Positions 44,771-56,766 of a stretch of 64,000 nt of DNA are shown in pieces (position 1 is the first letter of the stretch; every line of letters starts with the position of its first letter). Position numbers and translations under genes: made by a program. The stretch comes from Breoghania sp. L-A4 (GTDB lineage Bacteria > Pseudomonadota > Alphaproteobacteria > Rhizobiales > Stappiaceae). Where the stretch lies: the NCBI RefSeq assembly GCF_003432385.1, contig NZ_CP031841.1, positions 4,197,549-4,261,548 on the forward strand, in the 5' to 3' direction. The notes beneath the pieces were generated by a model. It was not told the DNA's origin. It was given only the letters and a program-made list of their open reading frames with translations, and searched no databases.

Positions 44771-45433
44771 ATGCGGATCCTGCTGGTCGAGGACGATGCG
44801 CGGATTGCCGACGATATTGCCGAAACGCTCACCCATGCCGGCTTCCTCGTCGAGCAGACGGCGGACGGAGAGGATGCCTGGTTCCTTGGCGACACGGAGG
44901 ACTATGGCGCCGTGATCCTCGATCTCGGCCTGCCCGGTCTCGATGGGCTGACGATCCTCAAGCGCTGGCGGGCCAACGCCCGCCGCTTTCCGATTCTCGT
45001 GCTCACCGCCCGGGGATCATGGATGGAACGGGTCGAAGGGATCGAAGCGGGCGCCGACGACTACTTGCCCAAGCCGTTTCAGATGGAAGAGCTGCTGGCG
45101 CGCCTCAGGGCGATCATCCGCCGCGCGTCCGGTCACGCCAACCCCAATCTTGCGCTGGGAGATCTGGCGCTCGACCCCAAACATATGCAAGTCACCCGCA
45201 ACGGCCGGCTGCTGCATCTGTCGCCGCAGGAGTACCGGCTGCTGTCGTATTTCATGCACCACCAGAACCGCGTCGTCAGCCATTCGGAACTGATCGAGCA
45301 TCTTTACGGCGGCGACGCCGACTGCGACACCAACACCATCGAGGTCATGATCGGCCGCCTGCGCAAGAAGATCGGCGCCGAGGCGATCCGCACCAGGCGC
45401 GGCTTCGGCTACATCGCCGAGACGCCAGCATGA
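44771..45433 (+). CDS. OmpR-family response regulator (PhoP/QseB-like)
   Basis: The regulator is 220 residues from ATG 44771; a GTG at 44765 overlaps the previous stop. The receiver has RILLVEDDARIADD, phospho-acceptor in VILDLGLPGLDGL and Lys in DYLPKPFQMEE. The winged helix has LHLSPQEYRLLSYFMHHQNR and EVMIGRLRKKIGAEAIRTRR, GFGYIAE. It is followed, with a 4-base ATGA overlap, by its cognate kinase. The direct repeat at 44369 is a candidate binding site. Confidence 0.93.
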   Translation: MRILLVEDDARIADDIAETLTHAGFLVEQTADGEDAWFLGDTEDYGAVILDLGLPGLDGLTILKRWRANARRFPILVLTARGSWMERVEGIEAGADDYLPKPFQMEELLARLRAIIRRASGHANPNLALGDLALDPKHMQVTRNGRLLHLSPQEYRLLSYFMHHQNRVVSHSELIEHLYGGDADCDTNTIEVMIGRLRKKIGAEAIRTRRGFGYIAETPA

Positions 45434-46799
45434 CCCGCCCCGCCTGTCGTCGCTGCGCACCCGGCTGCTGCTGATCTCCGGCGTCATCTTCCTGCTGGCG
45501 CTGGCCCTGTCGGCCGTCGGCCTGGTCACCATCTTCTCCCGGCAATACGAGGCCCGTATCGACCGGGAGCTCGACACCTACATCAGCCAGCTCGTCGCCG
45601 CGGTCGCCTTTGACGCGGACGGCGCAGTGCGTCTGACGCGCGATCTCGCCGATCCGCGCTTCGCCCAGCCGCTGTCGGGCCTGTACTGGATGATCAGCGT
45701 GCACCAGCGCGGCCAGGTGCTGCGCTCGCGCTCGCTGTGGGACGACACGCTCGATCTGCCGAGCGACGATCTCGAGCCCGGCGCCGTGCACCGGCACCGT
45801 CTGGACGGTCCCGGCGGCACGCCGCTGATCGTGCGCGAGCAGCGCGTGCAGCACCCCTCGCCCCAGGGCGCGCGAAGCTTGCGCGTCGCTGTCGCCATCG
45901 AGGCGGCGGAGATCGAGGACGCGCGCCGCGACTATGCTCTCGCCATCCTGCCGTCGCTGGGTCTGCTGGCCGCGGCCCTGATCGCGGCGGCGGTCGCTCA
46001 GGCGTTTGTTGGATTGCGCCCGCTGCGCCGGCTGGAACGCGATGTCGCCGCCGTCAGGAGCGGCGCAACCCGCCAGCTTCCCGTGGACCATCCCGACGAG
46101 GTGATGCCGCTGGTCACCGCGGTGAACGACCTGCTGCAGGAACAGGAAAAGGCCATCGATCACGCCCGCGCGCGCGCCGCCGACCTCGCCCACGGCCTGA
46201 AGACACCTCTGACGGTACTGCGCGCGCTCGGCCAGCGGCTGCGGCGCGGCGGCGAGGAAGGCGCGGCCGACGATATCGAGGCGATCGGCGCCGACATGCG
46301 GCGCCAGGTCGAGCACCAGCTGGTCCTGACCCGCATCCGCACCCGCTCAGATGGCCGCGCCGGCGAACCCTGCCCGCTGGGGGAGACGATCGACCGGCTT
46401 GTGCGCACCTTGAGGCAAACGCCAGCCGGCGAGGCCGTCGTCTGGCAGGTCGATGTCCCGGCCACCGCGAGCTTCCGCATCGACCGCTCCGATCTCACCG
46501 AGATGCTGGGCAATCTGCTGGAAAACGCCGTCAAATGGACCACCAGCCGGATTGCCGTCCGCGTCCGGGAGGAAGGCCGCGCCACGGTTCTGGAGATCAC
46601 GGATGACGGACCCGGCATGCCTCCGGAGCAGGCCGAACAGGCCTTCCGCCGCGGCGTGCGGCTGGACGAGCGCCGGCCCGGCCACGGCCTGGGACTGTCG
46701 ATCGTCTCAGAGATCTGCGCGGCCAACGGCATCGACGTCACCACGGCACCAGCCGAAGGCGGGCGCGGCCTGCTGGTGCGCCTGACGCAAGTGGCCTGA
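45430..46799 (+). CDS. Sensor histidine kinase (PhoQ/QseC-like; frameshift at 45438-45441)
   Basis: The reconstructed 456-residue kinase has an N-terminal helix (LLLISGVIFLLALALSAVGLV), a periplasmic domain, a second helix (YALAILPSLGLLAAALIAAAV), a HAMP segment and the H box in AADLAHGLKTPLTVLRAL. The ATPase has GNLLENAVKW, DDGPGMPPEQA and GHGLGLSIVSE. Translation from the ATGA overlap at 45430 is lost after MTRP: one C is missing from CCCC (45438-45441). The restored start reads MTRPRLSSLRTRL. Since this is the 12th error of one type in the window it is likely an artefact. It is the partner of the upstream response regulator. Confidence 0.86.
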
Positions 46800-46946
46800 G
46801 TCCGCGAACCGTTGCCCCGCCGTTGAAACACCGGCGCCGCGCGACACTCTCGACAGCATGCGGCGAGCCGCTACCATGCCCCCAACAAGAAAATTGAGTC
46901 GCGCCGCCGGCCCGCCGGTGGCGATGCGCATGAGGAGAAGACGACC

Positions 46947-48254
46947 GTGGCGGAATGGCTGAAGCGGGGCAAGAGCGCCTCTGATATCGAAGAGGGCGAC
47001 GCGAAGGTCCGCGCGACCGTCGAGAGCATCCTCGGCGATGTAGCGAAGAACGGCGACAAGGCGGTGCGCGCCTTGTCGGAGAAATTCGACGGCTGGTCAC
47101 CGGAAACCTTTCGCCTGAGCGAGGCGCAGATCCAGGAGGCCATGTCGAAGGTCTCCGCCCGCGATCTCGAGGACATCAAGTTCGCGCAAGAACAGGTCCG
47201 CGGTTTCGCGCAAGCACAGAAGGCAGCGTTGCGTGACGTGGAAGTCGAGACCCTGCCCGGCGTCATCCTCGGTCACAAGAACATCCCGGTGAATTCCGTC
47301 GGCTGCTACGTGCCCGGCGGCGCCTATCCGATGGTCGCCTCCGCCCACATGAGCGTGGTCACCGCCAAGGTCGCGGGCGTCAAGCGGGTGGTCGCGGCCG
47401 CTCCGCCCTACAAGGGCGCGGCGCATCCGGCGATCGTCGCCGCCATGCATCTGGCCGGCGCCGACGAGATCCTCGTGCTTGGTGGCGTGCAGGCGGTGGC
47501 CGCCATGGCGCTGGGCACCGAGACCATCGATCCCGTCGACATGCTGGTCGGCCCCGGCAACGCCTTTGTGGCCGAAGCCAAGCGCCAGCTCTACGGCCGC
47601 GTCGGCATCGATCTCTTCGCCGGTCCCACCGAGACGCTGGTGATCGCCGACGAGACCGTGGACGCGGAGATCTGCGCCACCGATCTGCTCGGCCAGGGCG
47701 AGCACGGCCCGACGACGCCCGCGATCCTGCTGACCAATTCGGAAAAACTGGCGCGCGAGACGATGGCCGAGGTCGAGCGCCTGCTGACCATCCTGCCCAC
47801 CGCCGAAATCGCCAGAAAATCCTGGACGGATTACGGCGAGGTCATCGTCTGCAAGGACGAGGCGGAAATGGTGGTGGAAGCCGACCGCATCGCCTCGGAG
47901 CACGTGCAGGTGATGACCCGCGACCCGGACTATTTCCTCGACAACATGACCAACTACGGCGCGCTGTTCCTCGGCCCGCGCACCAACGTCGCCTTCGGCG
48001 ACAAGGTGATCGGCACCAACCACACGCTGCCGACCAAGAAGGCCGCGCGCTACACCGGCGGCCTGTGGGTCGGCAAATTCCTGAAGACCTGCACTTACCA
48101 AAAGGTGCTCACCGATGAGGCCAGCGCCATGGTCGGCGAGTACTGCTCGCGCCTGTGCATGCTGGAAGGCTTCGTGGGTCACGCCGAGCAGGCCAACATC
48201 CGCGTGCGCCGCTACGGCGGCCGCAACATCGCATACGGGACCGCAGCCGAATGA
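46947..48254 (+). CDS. Histidinol dehydrogenase-family protein, probable HpsN (sulfopropanediol 3-dehydrogenase) type
   Basis: The 435-residue enzyme has the HisD fold: [99 protein letters not shown] and [14 protein letters not shown]. The N-terminal [11 protein letters not shown] and the C-terminal [18 protein letters not shown] match the HpsN-like subgroup rather than the biosynthetic HisD, as I recall them. HpsN oxidises 2,3-dihydroxypropane-1-sulfonate to sulfolactate. It uses a GTG start with GAGGAG upstream and overlaps an SDR gene by 4 bases, as expected for a catabolic pair; no other his gene is nearby. Confidence 0.78.
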   Translation: MAEWLKRGKSASDIEEGDAKVRATVESILGDVAKNGDKAVRALSEKFDGWSPETFRLSEAQIQEAMSKVSARDLEDIKFAQEQVRGFAQAQKAALRDVEVETLPGVILGHKNIPVNSVGCYVPGGAYPMVASAHMSVVTAKVAGVKRVVAAAPPYKGAAHPAIVAAMHLAGADEILVLGGVQAVAAMALGTETIDPVDMLVGPGNAFVAEAKRQLYGRVGIDLFAGPTETLVIADETVDAEICATDLLGQGEHGPTTPAILLTNSEKLARETMAEVERLLTILPTAEIARKSWTDYGEVIVCKDEAEMVVEADRIASEHVQVMTRDPDYFLDNMTNYGALFLGPRTNVAFGDKVIGTNHTLPTKKAARYTGGLWVGKFLKTCTYQKVLTDEASAMVGEYCSRLCMLEGFVGHAEQANIRVRRYGGRNIAYGTAAE

Positions 48255-49024
48255 CCGAGATCTCGCTTCCCCGCCCTCCTTCGTTCCGACTCGACGGCAA
48301 ACGTGCGCTGATCACCGGCGCGGGTCGTGGCATCGGCCTGGGCGCCGCTGTCGGCCTCGCGGACGCCGGCGCGCACGTCATCCTCGCCTCGCGGACGCTT
48401 TCGGAGGTGGAGGCCGCGGCCTCCGCCATCCGCGCGCTCGGCCAGTCGGCCGAGGCGCTGGAGCTCGACGTGATGGATCTCGATGCCGTCCGGCACAGGA
48501 TCCCGGCGCTCGGTCCGCTGGATATCCTGCTCAACAACGCCGGCACCAACCGGCCCAGGCCGATGGTCGAGGTGCCGGAGGCGGACTTCGACGCCATCAT
48601 GGATCTCAACGTGCGCGCGGCCTATTTCGTCGCCCAGACGGTGGCGAAAATGATGCTGGCGGCGGGCAACGGCGGCTCGATCATCAACACCTCGTCGCAG
48701 ATGGGTCACGTGGGCAGCGCCGGACGCTCGGTCTATTGCGCGTCCAAATTCGCCGTCGAGGGGTTCACCCGCGCCATGGCCGTGGAACTGGGGCCGCACA
48801 ACATCCGCGTCAACACCATCTGCCCGACCTTCATCGAGACGCCGCTGACAAAGCCCTATTTCGACGATCCGGCGTTCAAGGAAAAGGTGCTGGCAAAGAT
48901 CCAGCTCGGCCGCGTCGGCACCATCGAGGAGATCTCCGGCCCCATCGTCTTCCTGGCGTCCCAGGCCGCCTCGCTGATCACCGGCTCCTCGCTGATGATC
49001 GACGGCGGCTGGACCGCGGAGTAG
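48251..49024 (+). CDS. Short-chain dehydrogenase/reductase (SDR) family oxidoreductase
   Basis: The 257-residue classical SDR has the cofactor motif [26 protein letters not shown], the catalytic Ser in [10 protein letters not shown], Tyr-Lys in [12 protein letters not shown] (YxxxK), and C-terminal [13 protein letters not shown]. It is translationally coupled (ATGA) to the HisD/HpsN-like gene. In DHPS catabolism, SDRs interconvert the two enantiomers of the substrate, so it may be a partner enzyme of that pathway. The substrate is not provable from sequence. Confidence 0.92.
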   Translation: MTEISLPRPPSFRLDGKRALITGAGRGIGLGAAVGLADAGAHVILASRTLSEVEAAASAIRALGQSAEALELDVMDLDAVRHRIPALGPLDILLNNAGTNRPRPMVEVPEADFDAIMDLNVRAAYFVAQTVAKMMLAAGNGGSIINTSSQMGHVGSAGRSVYCASKFAVEGFTRAMAVELGPHNIRVNTICPTFIETPLTKPYFDDPAFKEKVLAKIQLGRVGTIEEISGPIVFLASQAASLITGSSLMIDGGWTAE

Positions 49025-49175
49025 GCGAGCGGACGGCGGCAGACGTGCTTTCAGACAAGCGGGTGCGATCCCGCACGGTACCGCTGTCCTTGCGGACGTG
49101 CGCCGAATCTCTTTTGAACGTCGAAAGGAATTCGACAAGAGTTCGCGATAGTCTGGAGCGTCCCTTGCATGGTGC

Positions 49176-50489
49176 GTGTGTCTCGTGATCGAAAAAATAA
49201 GAAAACACCCCCTGTCACACATTGTGTCCAGCATTGCCGCCAGCGTTGCGGTCATCGAGGAAGGTGATCATGGCGGCTACATCATCAGCGCCTGCAACAA
49301 TCGGTTCGCCGACATCTTTTGCGATCGCACGCCTGCGCGCGACGAACGGATACGGCGACTTCCGGTCGCGCTCGACTCGATCCTTCAATCCGAAAACCGG
49401 ACCGAGTTCGTCGAGAGGATCACAGAATGCTTCACCTTTGGCGAGCCGGTGGAGTTCCTGCATACCTGCATGTTTGAGGACCCTGCGAAGAACTGGCGGA
49501 TGTCACTGAAGCCGCTGCTGGACAAAGACGGCCGCATCAGCGGGATTCTGACGACGGCGCAGAACGTCACGAAAAAGAAGCTGGCGGAAAAGCAGATCAC
49601 GCTCGTCAATTCGCGCTTTTCCGCGGTCGTGGAAGCCGCCTACGACGGGATCATCACGATCAACCAGCAAAGCCGGATCATCCTGTTCAACCAGGCCGCG
49701 CAAAAATTGTTCGGCTATGCCGCGAGCGAGATCATCGGCGAACCGATAGAGCGCCTCATTCCGGATGAGTTCAGGGCGCGGCACGGACAGTATATCGCCA
49801 CGTTCTCCCGCGGTTCGCAGGCGTCCCAGGCGATGAGCGACCGCAGCCATGTGCTGGGCCGGCACAAGGACGGCACGACCTTTCCGGTGGACATCGCCAT
49901 CTCGAAACTCGATGTGCACGGCACGGTCGAGTTCACAGCCATTGTCCGCGACGCATCCGAAAGGCTACAACTGCTCGACCAGCTTGCGGAGAAGGCGCGC
50001 ACCGATCATCTTACCGGACTGCTCAACCGCCGGGAGTTTGACCTACGCGGCCGCGAACTCTTCGAAGCATCGGCAAGCAGCCACGCGCCGCTGTCCCTGC
50101 TTATGCTCGATCTGGATCACTTCAAGCGCATCAACGACACCCATGGCCATGATATTGGCGACGACGTCCTGAGGTTCGCGGCGCGGCTCGGCGTAAGCAG
50201 CGTGCGCAGCACCGACATCTTCGCGCGCCTGGGCGGCGAGGAATTCGGCGTGCTAATGCCCGGCGCCACCGAGGATGTTGCCCGGGAAATGGCCGAACGC
50301 ATCCGTGGCAACTATCAAAGCCAGTCATCCAGGAGCCGCCGCGGCGCGCGTGCCGTACCCTTCACCGTAAGCATCGGCACGGCCACCATGGCCGCAACGG
50401 ACAGCACCCTGGAAAGCCTTCTGAAGCGCGCCGACAAGGCGCTGTACCGGGCCAAGAACGCCGGGCGAAACCAGGTGGCCGTCGGCTAG
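49176..50489 (+). CDS. PAS-domain diguanylate cyclase (GGDEF)
   Basis: The 437-residue protein has an N-terminal PAS-like region (residues ~10-130), a canonical PAS domain (FSAVVEAAYDGIITINQQSR, IILFNQAAQKLFGYAASEII, RHKDGTTFPVDIAISKL) and a GGDEF domain (DHLTGLLNRREFDLRG, MLDLDHFKRINDTHGHDIGD, ARLGGEEFGVLMPG). The signature GGEEF is active-type, so it probably makes c-di-GMP. There is no membrane segment. The start is uncertain: GTG at 49176 or 49185, both without a clear ribosome site; an ATG at 49169 is in another frame. The 150-base gap before it has no gene. Confidence 0.88.
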   Translation: MCLVIEKIRKHPLSHIVSSIAASVAVIEEGDHGGYIISACNNRFADIFCDRTPARDERIRRLPVALDSILQSENRTEFVERITECFTFGEPVEFLHTCMFEDPAKNWRMSLKPLLDKDGRISGILTTAQNVTKKKLAEKQITLVNSRFSAVVEAAYDGIITINQQSRIILFNQAAQKLFGYAASEIIGEPIERLIPDEFRARHGQYIATFSRGSQASQAMSDRSHVLGRHKDGTTFPVDIAISKLDVHGTVEFTAIVRDASERLQLLDQLAEKARTDHLTGLLNRREFDLRGRELFEASASSHAPLSLLMLDLDHFKRINDTHGHDIGDDVLRFAARLGVSSVRSTDIFARLGGEEFGVLMPGATEDVAREMAERIRGNYQSQSSRSRRGARAVPFTVSIGTATMAATDSTLESLLKRADKALYRAKNAGRNQVAVG

Positions 50490-50698
50490 GTCGGACCTGC
50501 TTATCGTGGAAACAGACGGTCACTCCCGTCAACCAAGGGACACGGCCGAAAATCAAGCTGGCGCCCGGACATGACGCCGACCCTTCGAAACGCCGAGTCC
50601 GCGGAGAACGGTGTGGCTCTGGAGAACCCCATCAATCGCGCGCCTGCGGCCGCGCTTGAGGGCGCGGCGCGATACAGTTTTGATTGTACCGGGGAAAT

Positions 50699-50774
50699 TG
50701 GTACTCCCAAGGGGAATCGAACCCCTGTTTCCGCCGTGAGAGGGCGGCGTCCTGGACCGCTAGACGATGGGAGC
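50699..50774 (-). tRNA. tRNA-Glu (anticodon CTC)
   Basis: The minus strand folds as a 76-base tRNA: acceptor GCTCCCA/TGGGAGT, D arm TCTAGCGGTCCAGGA-type, anticodon stem CCGCC/GGCGG with loop CTCTCAC (anticodon CTC), T arm CAGGGGTTCGATTCCCCTT-type, and encoded CCA. It lies between the diguanylate cyclase and the 660-residue protein gene. The rest of 50490-50928 has no gene. Confidence 0.95.
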
Positions 50775-50928
50775 ACGGCCGTACTGTTACCAGTGACGAA
50801 GCGCGGATATAGCCCGCCTCCAGGATCATTGCAAGTGTGAAACGCGTCCCTTTGCCGGCGGCCGCGATTCCGTGCGGCCTGCCTGTGGATGACCGCGCCG
50901 CGCATCCGCGCCGCGGCCAAAGATCAGA

Positions 50929-52909
50929 TCAGCCGCCCGTCCAGGCGTCGAGCGCCAGTTGCACGGCGCGGTCTCCCGCGGTGCCCTTTTCCAACGTCAG
51001 GATGGCGCGTTTGCCGCTGTCGTAGAGGATCGGAATGTCGATCCAGCCGCGATCGCGCAGCAGCGTCTCGTTGCGCTGCTTCTCCGCCTCCAGCGACGAC
51101 AGCGCGACCCAGAAGAAGCCGCTGTCGACCCGCACGGAAGCGCCGACCAGCGCGTCGCCGCGCGCTTCTTCCGTGGTCTTCATGATCAGGCCCGGCACAT
51201 TGGCCACGCCCTTGCCCTCGAATTCCTTGGGCAGGGTGAAGCGGATTTCGATCAGGTGGCTCGCGGGCAGCGATTCGTCGCGGTTGGGCCGGATGGTGAC
51301 GTTGACCGTGATGTCGCGATCGGGGATCACCACGTTGGCCTTCAGCACCGTATCGATGATCTCGGTGCCCGGCGCGGCTTCCTGCAGCGTCGACCAGACA
51401 ACCTGGCCCTGCGACGCGGAACCGGACGCATCCGCGCCCTCGCCTTCTTCATACAGGATCGAGCGCTGGGCGATTTGCAGGCCCTCTTCCTTCTGACCTG
51501 GCGGCTCGGCCCCGGGGATCGACGGCAGCGCGGCCAGCGGCGTCTCGGCACTTTCGGGGGCACCGCTCTGAGCGGTCTCGGATTGCGGCGCCTCGGCTTC
51601 CGCCTCAGGCTGCGCTTCCGGCGTCACCACGCGCGCGCCGTTGCCGGACGGCGCGGCGCTCGTCACACCGCCTTCGGCATCGGACGGCGGCGTGATCCGG
51701 GTCGTGGTGACCGCGCGCGCGTCGGGGGCGGCCGCGGAGCCGTCGTCGCTCAACAGCCGCTCGTCGCTCTTTGGCTGCCGCCCGTTCCCGGGCACCCCGG
51801 CAACCGGCGTCTCCTGCGGCACCTCGACGCTCTCGTCCGGGGCGGTCGCCACATCGCTGCCGATCGACTCGATCATCGCCAGAATCGCATCGCGCTGCGA
51901 ATAGACGCCGGCGGCCAGACCGCCGAAAATGATCAGCGCGGCGATGATCGCCGCGATCGCGGGAAGCTTCGTTGGCCTGGCCACCGTGTCGCGATTCGCG
52001 CGCATGGCGGCGTCCAGCGCCTTGGAGCTGCGTTGCATGGCCGGTGCGGCGGGGTCCTTGGCAAGAATCGCCGCGCCCGGCGTGGTCTCAGTGCCCGATG
52101 CCTCGCCCGCCGGCCTGCCAGCCCGGGGTGACGACAGGGTCGGACCGGACATCGGAGCGGGCTTTGGCGCCGCGGGATCGGGCTTCGCGGTCGTGCCGTC
52201 GCCAAGCTCCGGCTCGCTGCCGCCGTTGTTCGCGTCGCCGGAGGTCTTGTCGGGCGTCTTGGATTTCAGGCGTGAGAAAAACCCGCCCTTGGCCTTTGCG
52301 GGCTCCTCTGGCGGCTTGGTCGTCGTTGCGGGCTCCGCGCCCTTGGCCGACGAGATCTCGGCCTCGCGCGATCCGGTGACGGGTGGCGCCTTGGGCGCGG
52401 ACGCCTCTGCCGATTCCGGCGCGGCCCCGCCCGCTGGACGGAATCGACCTGCGGCGCTTCGGATTTGGGTGCCGCGAATTTCGGGGCATCGGACGGGGAG
52501 GCCTGTGGCGCGGCGACCGCCGGTGCGGACCCATGGGCTCCTGGCCCCTGCGACGCGGATCCCAGAGATGCGGCTCCCTGCGATGCGGTTCCCTGGGGCG
52601 ACGATCCCCGGGATCCCGCACCGTTCTGGGAATCGGACGCGGCCGGACGCGTCTCCGCGGGGGCCTGGACGGCTGCTGCGGACCGAGCCCGAGCGTCTGC
52701 CGCGCCGCATCGGCTTCCACCTTGCGGATGGCTTCTTCCAGATGCAGCTGCTCGGTGGTGATGTCCGAGGGCGACAGCGGAGGATCGTAGCTCTTGAGCT
52801 GGTTGACGATCGCCGTTCGCGCGCGTTGGTAGACGGCGCGACGCGCACTGCCGGTGTTCTCGGGAAGCGCGTCAATCGCCCGTTTAAGTACAGCGTGATA
52901 ATCCGCCAT
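50929..52909 (-). CDS. Large membrane-spanning protein of unknown function (two frameshifts, near 52667 and 52425-52428)
   Basis: I do not recognise a characterised family. The reconstructed protein is about 660 residues. It has an N-terminal helical domain (MADYHAVLKRAIDALPENTG, SARRAVYQRARTAIVNQLKS), a long Ala/Pro/Ser/Gln-rich low-complexity region, one membrane segment (IAAIIAALIIFGGLAAGVYS), another acidic low-complexity stretch, and a C-terminal domain (QVVWSTLQEAAPGTEIIDTV, VNVTIRPNRDESLPASHLIE, ILTLEKGTAGDRAVQLALDAW). The N-terminal frame shifts near 52667 (GG for GGG) and again at 52425-52428 (CCCC for CCCCC). Both repairs restore a continuous frame of even composition. The C-terminal part resembles conserved Rhizobiales proteins that are unannotated. 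It lies next to purA. Confidence 0.7.
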
Positions 52910-53090
52910 CGATCTGTTCGGTACCGCCTGGTCGTTTGCTGGATCGACTTATATACGCTCAGACAGCGACGATTGAACGCAAAAAGTGAACCGCACTCTA
53001 AGGTGTTGGGGCAACGCGCCGGTCCCCGCACAGGTTCCCGGCGCCCCAGTCACGACTAAAATACTGTCGTGGATCGTAGCCACGTTTTGG

Positions 53091-54383
<1,293 letters not shown>

Positions 54384-54724
54384 AAGCGCTGCGTTCCTTA
54401 TTCCGATAGATCCGCGTGCCGTCCGCGCCGGCGGCACCATGTTGATCGATTGTGACGCGACTGAGTCGCGCGCGTCATCGCGAGCGGCGCGCCCGGAGAT
54501 CCCGTGTCCGCCCGGCCCCGGCGATCCGGCCTTGGGCATTGCCAGCGGGATGCCGACACAAAGAACCCCGGAAGCGGTCCGGGGTGCGTGAAGCGGGCGG
54601 ACTATAGCCAGATCCCCGCGTGATGACGAGTCCCGTTCTCGGCCGCCGGCCGCATCTTTACACACCTCGCACAAGCCATTAATCGGGATGCCACTGCACA
54701 GCCACTCTCGGGGGACGGACGGGC

Positions 54725-55635
54725 ATGACAACGATCGCGGCGCGCGCCGGAGGCTGGCTTTACAACCAGCCCTATCTTCTGCTGTCGATCACCGCGCTGT
54801 CATGGTCGGGCAACATCATCGTCGGCCGGGTCGCCGCCGGCCACATTCCGCCCGTCGCCCTTGCGCAATTGCGCTGGACCTGCGCGTTCCTGATCCTGCT
54901 GCCGCTGTTCTGGCCGCGCGTCAAGCGCGACTGGCCGGTGATCCGCGCCAACCTGCCGATCCTGCTGGTGCTGTCGTTCGCCGGCATCACCATGTTCAAC
55001 ACGCTGGCCTACATCGGCCTGCAGTACACCCAGGCGATCAACGGCTCGCTGATGCAGTCCACAGCCCCCTGTGGATTGCGCTGTGGTCGCTGGTGCTGTT
55101 CCGCGACCGGCTGACCGGCGGCCAGATCGCCGGCATCCTGCTGTCGACGGCGGGCGTGCTCACCATCATCAGCCGCGGCGACGCCACCGTGCTGGCGCAT
55201 CTGAGCGTCAATCCAGGCGATCTTCTGATGATCAGCGCCATGGCGTGCTATTCGTTCTATGCGGCGCTTCTCAAGAAGAAGCCGCCGCTGCACCCGATGA
55301 CGCTGATCACCATCACCATCGGCCTGGGCGCCCTCATGCTGCTGCCCGCAACCCTTTGGGAGGTCTCCACCGGCTACCTGATGACGTTCGACGCAACGAC
55401 GCTGAGCGCGCTGGCCTATGTCGTCGTGTTCGCCTCCATCGTCGCCTACATCGGTTTCAACCGCGGCGTCGAGCTGATCGGCCCCAACCGCGCGGGGCCC
55501 TTCTTCCACCTCGTGCCGCTTTTCGGCTCGATCCTGGCGATCCTGTTCCTGGGCGAACATTTCCAGCTCTTCCACGCCGCCGGCTACGCCCTGATTCTCG
55601 CCGGCATCGCGCTCGCCCAGCGTGCCGCGCGTTGA
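54725..55635 (+). CDS. EamA-family (DMT) exporter (frameshift at 55065-55069)
   Basis: The reconstructed 303-residue protein has ten membrane segments in two EamA repeats: [40 protein letters not shown], then after the break [53 protein letters not shown] and [20 protein letters not shown]. After SLMQSTAP the frame is lost because one C is missing from CCCCC (55065-55069). The family exports metabolites, often amino acids or drugs; no substrate can be assigned. The start ATG has GGGGGACGG upstream. Confidence 0.87.
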
Positions 55636-55734
55636 GTGGAGCACAGCAATAAACGACCTCGATCGCGTTCCAGGTCGCGGCACGGCGCCGATCGAGGCAT
55701 CCGTTGCGCACGACGAACAGCAATCGGAACCGAC

Positions 55735-56766
55735 ATGATCAAGCCCCTTCTTGCCGCCCTCACCCTGCTTCTAAGCGTCTCCGCCCATGCGGCCGATGTG
55801 ACCGGATTTCGCCGGCTCGCCCTGCCTGATACCGAAAGACCCCTTTCAGTTGCGGTCTGGTATCCCGCTGTCAGCGAACAAGCCCCGACGCACGTGGCGG
55901 GAAACCCCGTCTTCGTCGGCGTCGCCGTTGTACACGATGCGCCCGCGTCCGCCGGCAGCCATCCTCTCGTGGTTCTGTCGCACGGCTTCGGCGGCAACTG
56001 GCGCAATCAGGCCTGGCTGGCGGAGAAGCTGGTGCGTCAGGGATATGTGGTGGCCAGCGCCAATCATCCCGGCACGACAACCGCCGATATGAACCTTGTG
56101 CGGGCCGCTCGGCTATGGCAGCGCCCACGCGACGTCAGCCGCGTCATCGACGCGCTCACCGGGGATCGCAGAATCGCCGGTGAGATCGCGCGGAACCGGA
56201 TCGCCGTTGCCGGCCATTCGCTCGGCGGTTGGACGGCAATCGAGCTGGCCGGCGCCCGCTTCGATCCCGACCTGCACGATGCGGAGTGTGAGGCTCACCC
56301 GGAACTCGTCGACTGCGAAGTCTATAAATCCATTGGCGCCGGAGGCGACGCGGCGTCGCGAACGGCGCTGGCGCAAGACCTCCGCGACAGCCGGATTGCG
56401 GCCGCCATCTCGCTCGACCTCGGGCTTGCCCGCGCCTTCGATCCGCCAAGCCTCGCGTCCATCGAAATCCCTGTTCTGGTGATCGCCGCCGGATCACCCA
56501 ACCCGCTGCTGCCGGCCCAGCTCGAATCGCGCTATCTCGTGGCCCGCCTGCCGCAAACGCGGACCCGCTATCTCGAGATCGCCGACGCCAGTCACTTCAG
56601 CTTCCTGTCTGTCTGCAAGCCCGGCGGCGTCACGCTGCTCGAGGCCGATGCCGACGGCGACAGCATGATCTGCCGCGACGCCGGCGGCCGCGACCGTCGG
56701 ACCATCCACCGTCAGGTCGCGGATCGGATCATCGGGTTTCTGGCGGAGGCTCTGCCGGAAAACTGA
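55735..56766 (+). CDS. Exported alpha/beta hydrolase (dienelactone hydrolase / PAF-acetylhydrolase-like)
   Basis: The 343-residue protein has a signal peptide (IKPLLAALTLLLSVSAHA) and an alpha/beta hydrolase core: ERPLSVAVWYPAV, HPLVVLSHGFGGNWRNQAWL, nucleophile elbow VAGHSLGGWTAIE and His in IADASHFSFLS. Cys in DAECEAHPELVDCEVYK and SVCKPGG suggest disulfides. The C-terminus overlaps the convergent AraC gene by 38 bases. It probably acts on esters in the periplasm; the acid residue of the triad and the substrate are not determined. The weak ribosome site (GGAACCGAC) suggests modest expression. Confidence 0.87.
   Translation: MIKPLLAALTLLLSVSAHAADVTGFRRLALPDTERPLSVAVWYPAVSEQAPTHVAGNPVFVGVAVVHDAPASAGSHPLVVLSHGFGGNWRNQAWLAEKLVRQGYVVASANHPGTTTADMNLVRAARLWQRPRDVSRVIDALTGDRRIAGEIARNRIAVAGHSLGGWTAIELAGARFDPDLHDAECEAHPELVDCEVYKSIGAGGDAASRTALAQDLRDSRIAAAISLDLGLARAFDPPSLASIEIPVLVIAAGSPNPLLPAQLESRYLVARLPQTRTRYLEIADASHFSFLSVCKPGGVTLLEADADGDSMICRDAGGRDRRTIHRQVADRIIGFLAEALPEN

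Noticed and set aside
46947-48254. Biosynthetic histidinol dehydrogenase
   Set aside because: The flanking genes are not his genes and the termini fit the HpsN-like subgroup better; kept only as a family-level name.
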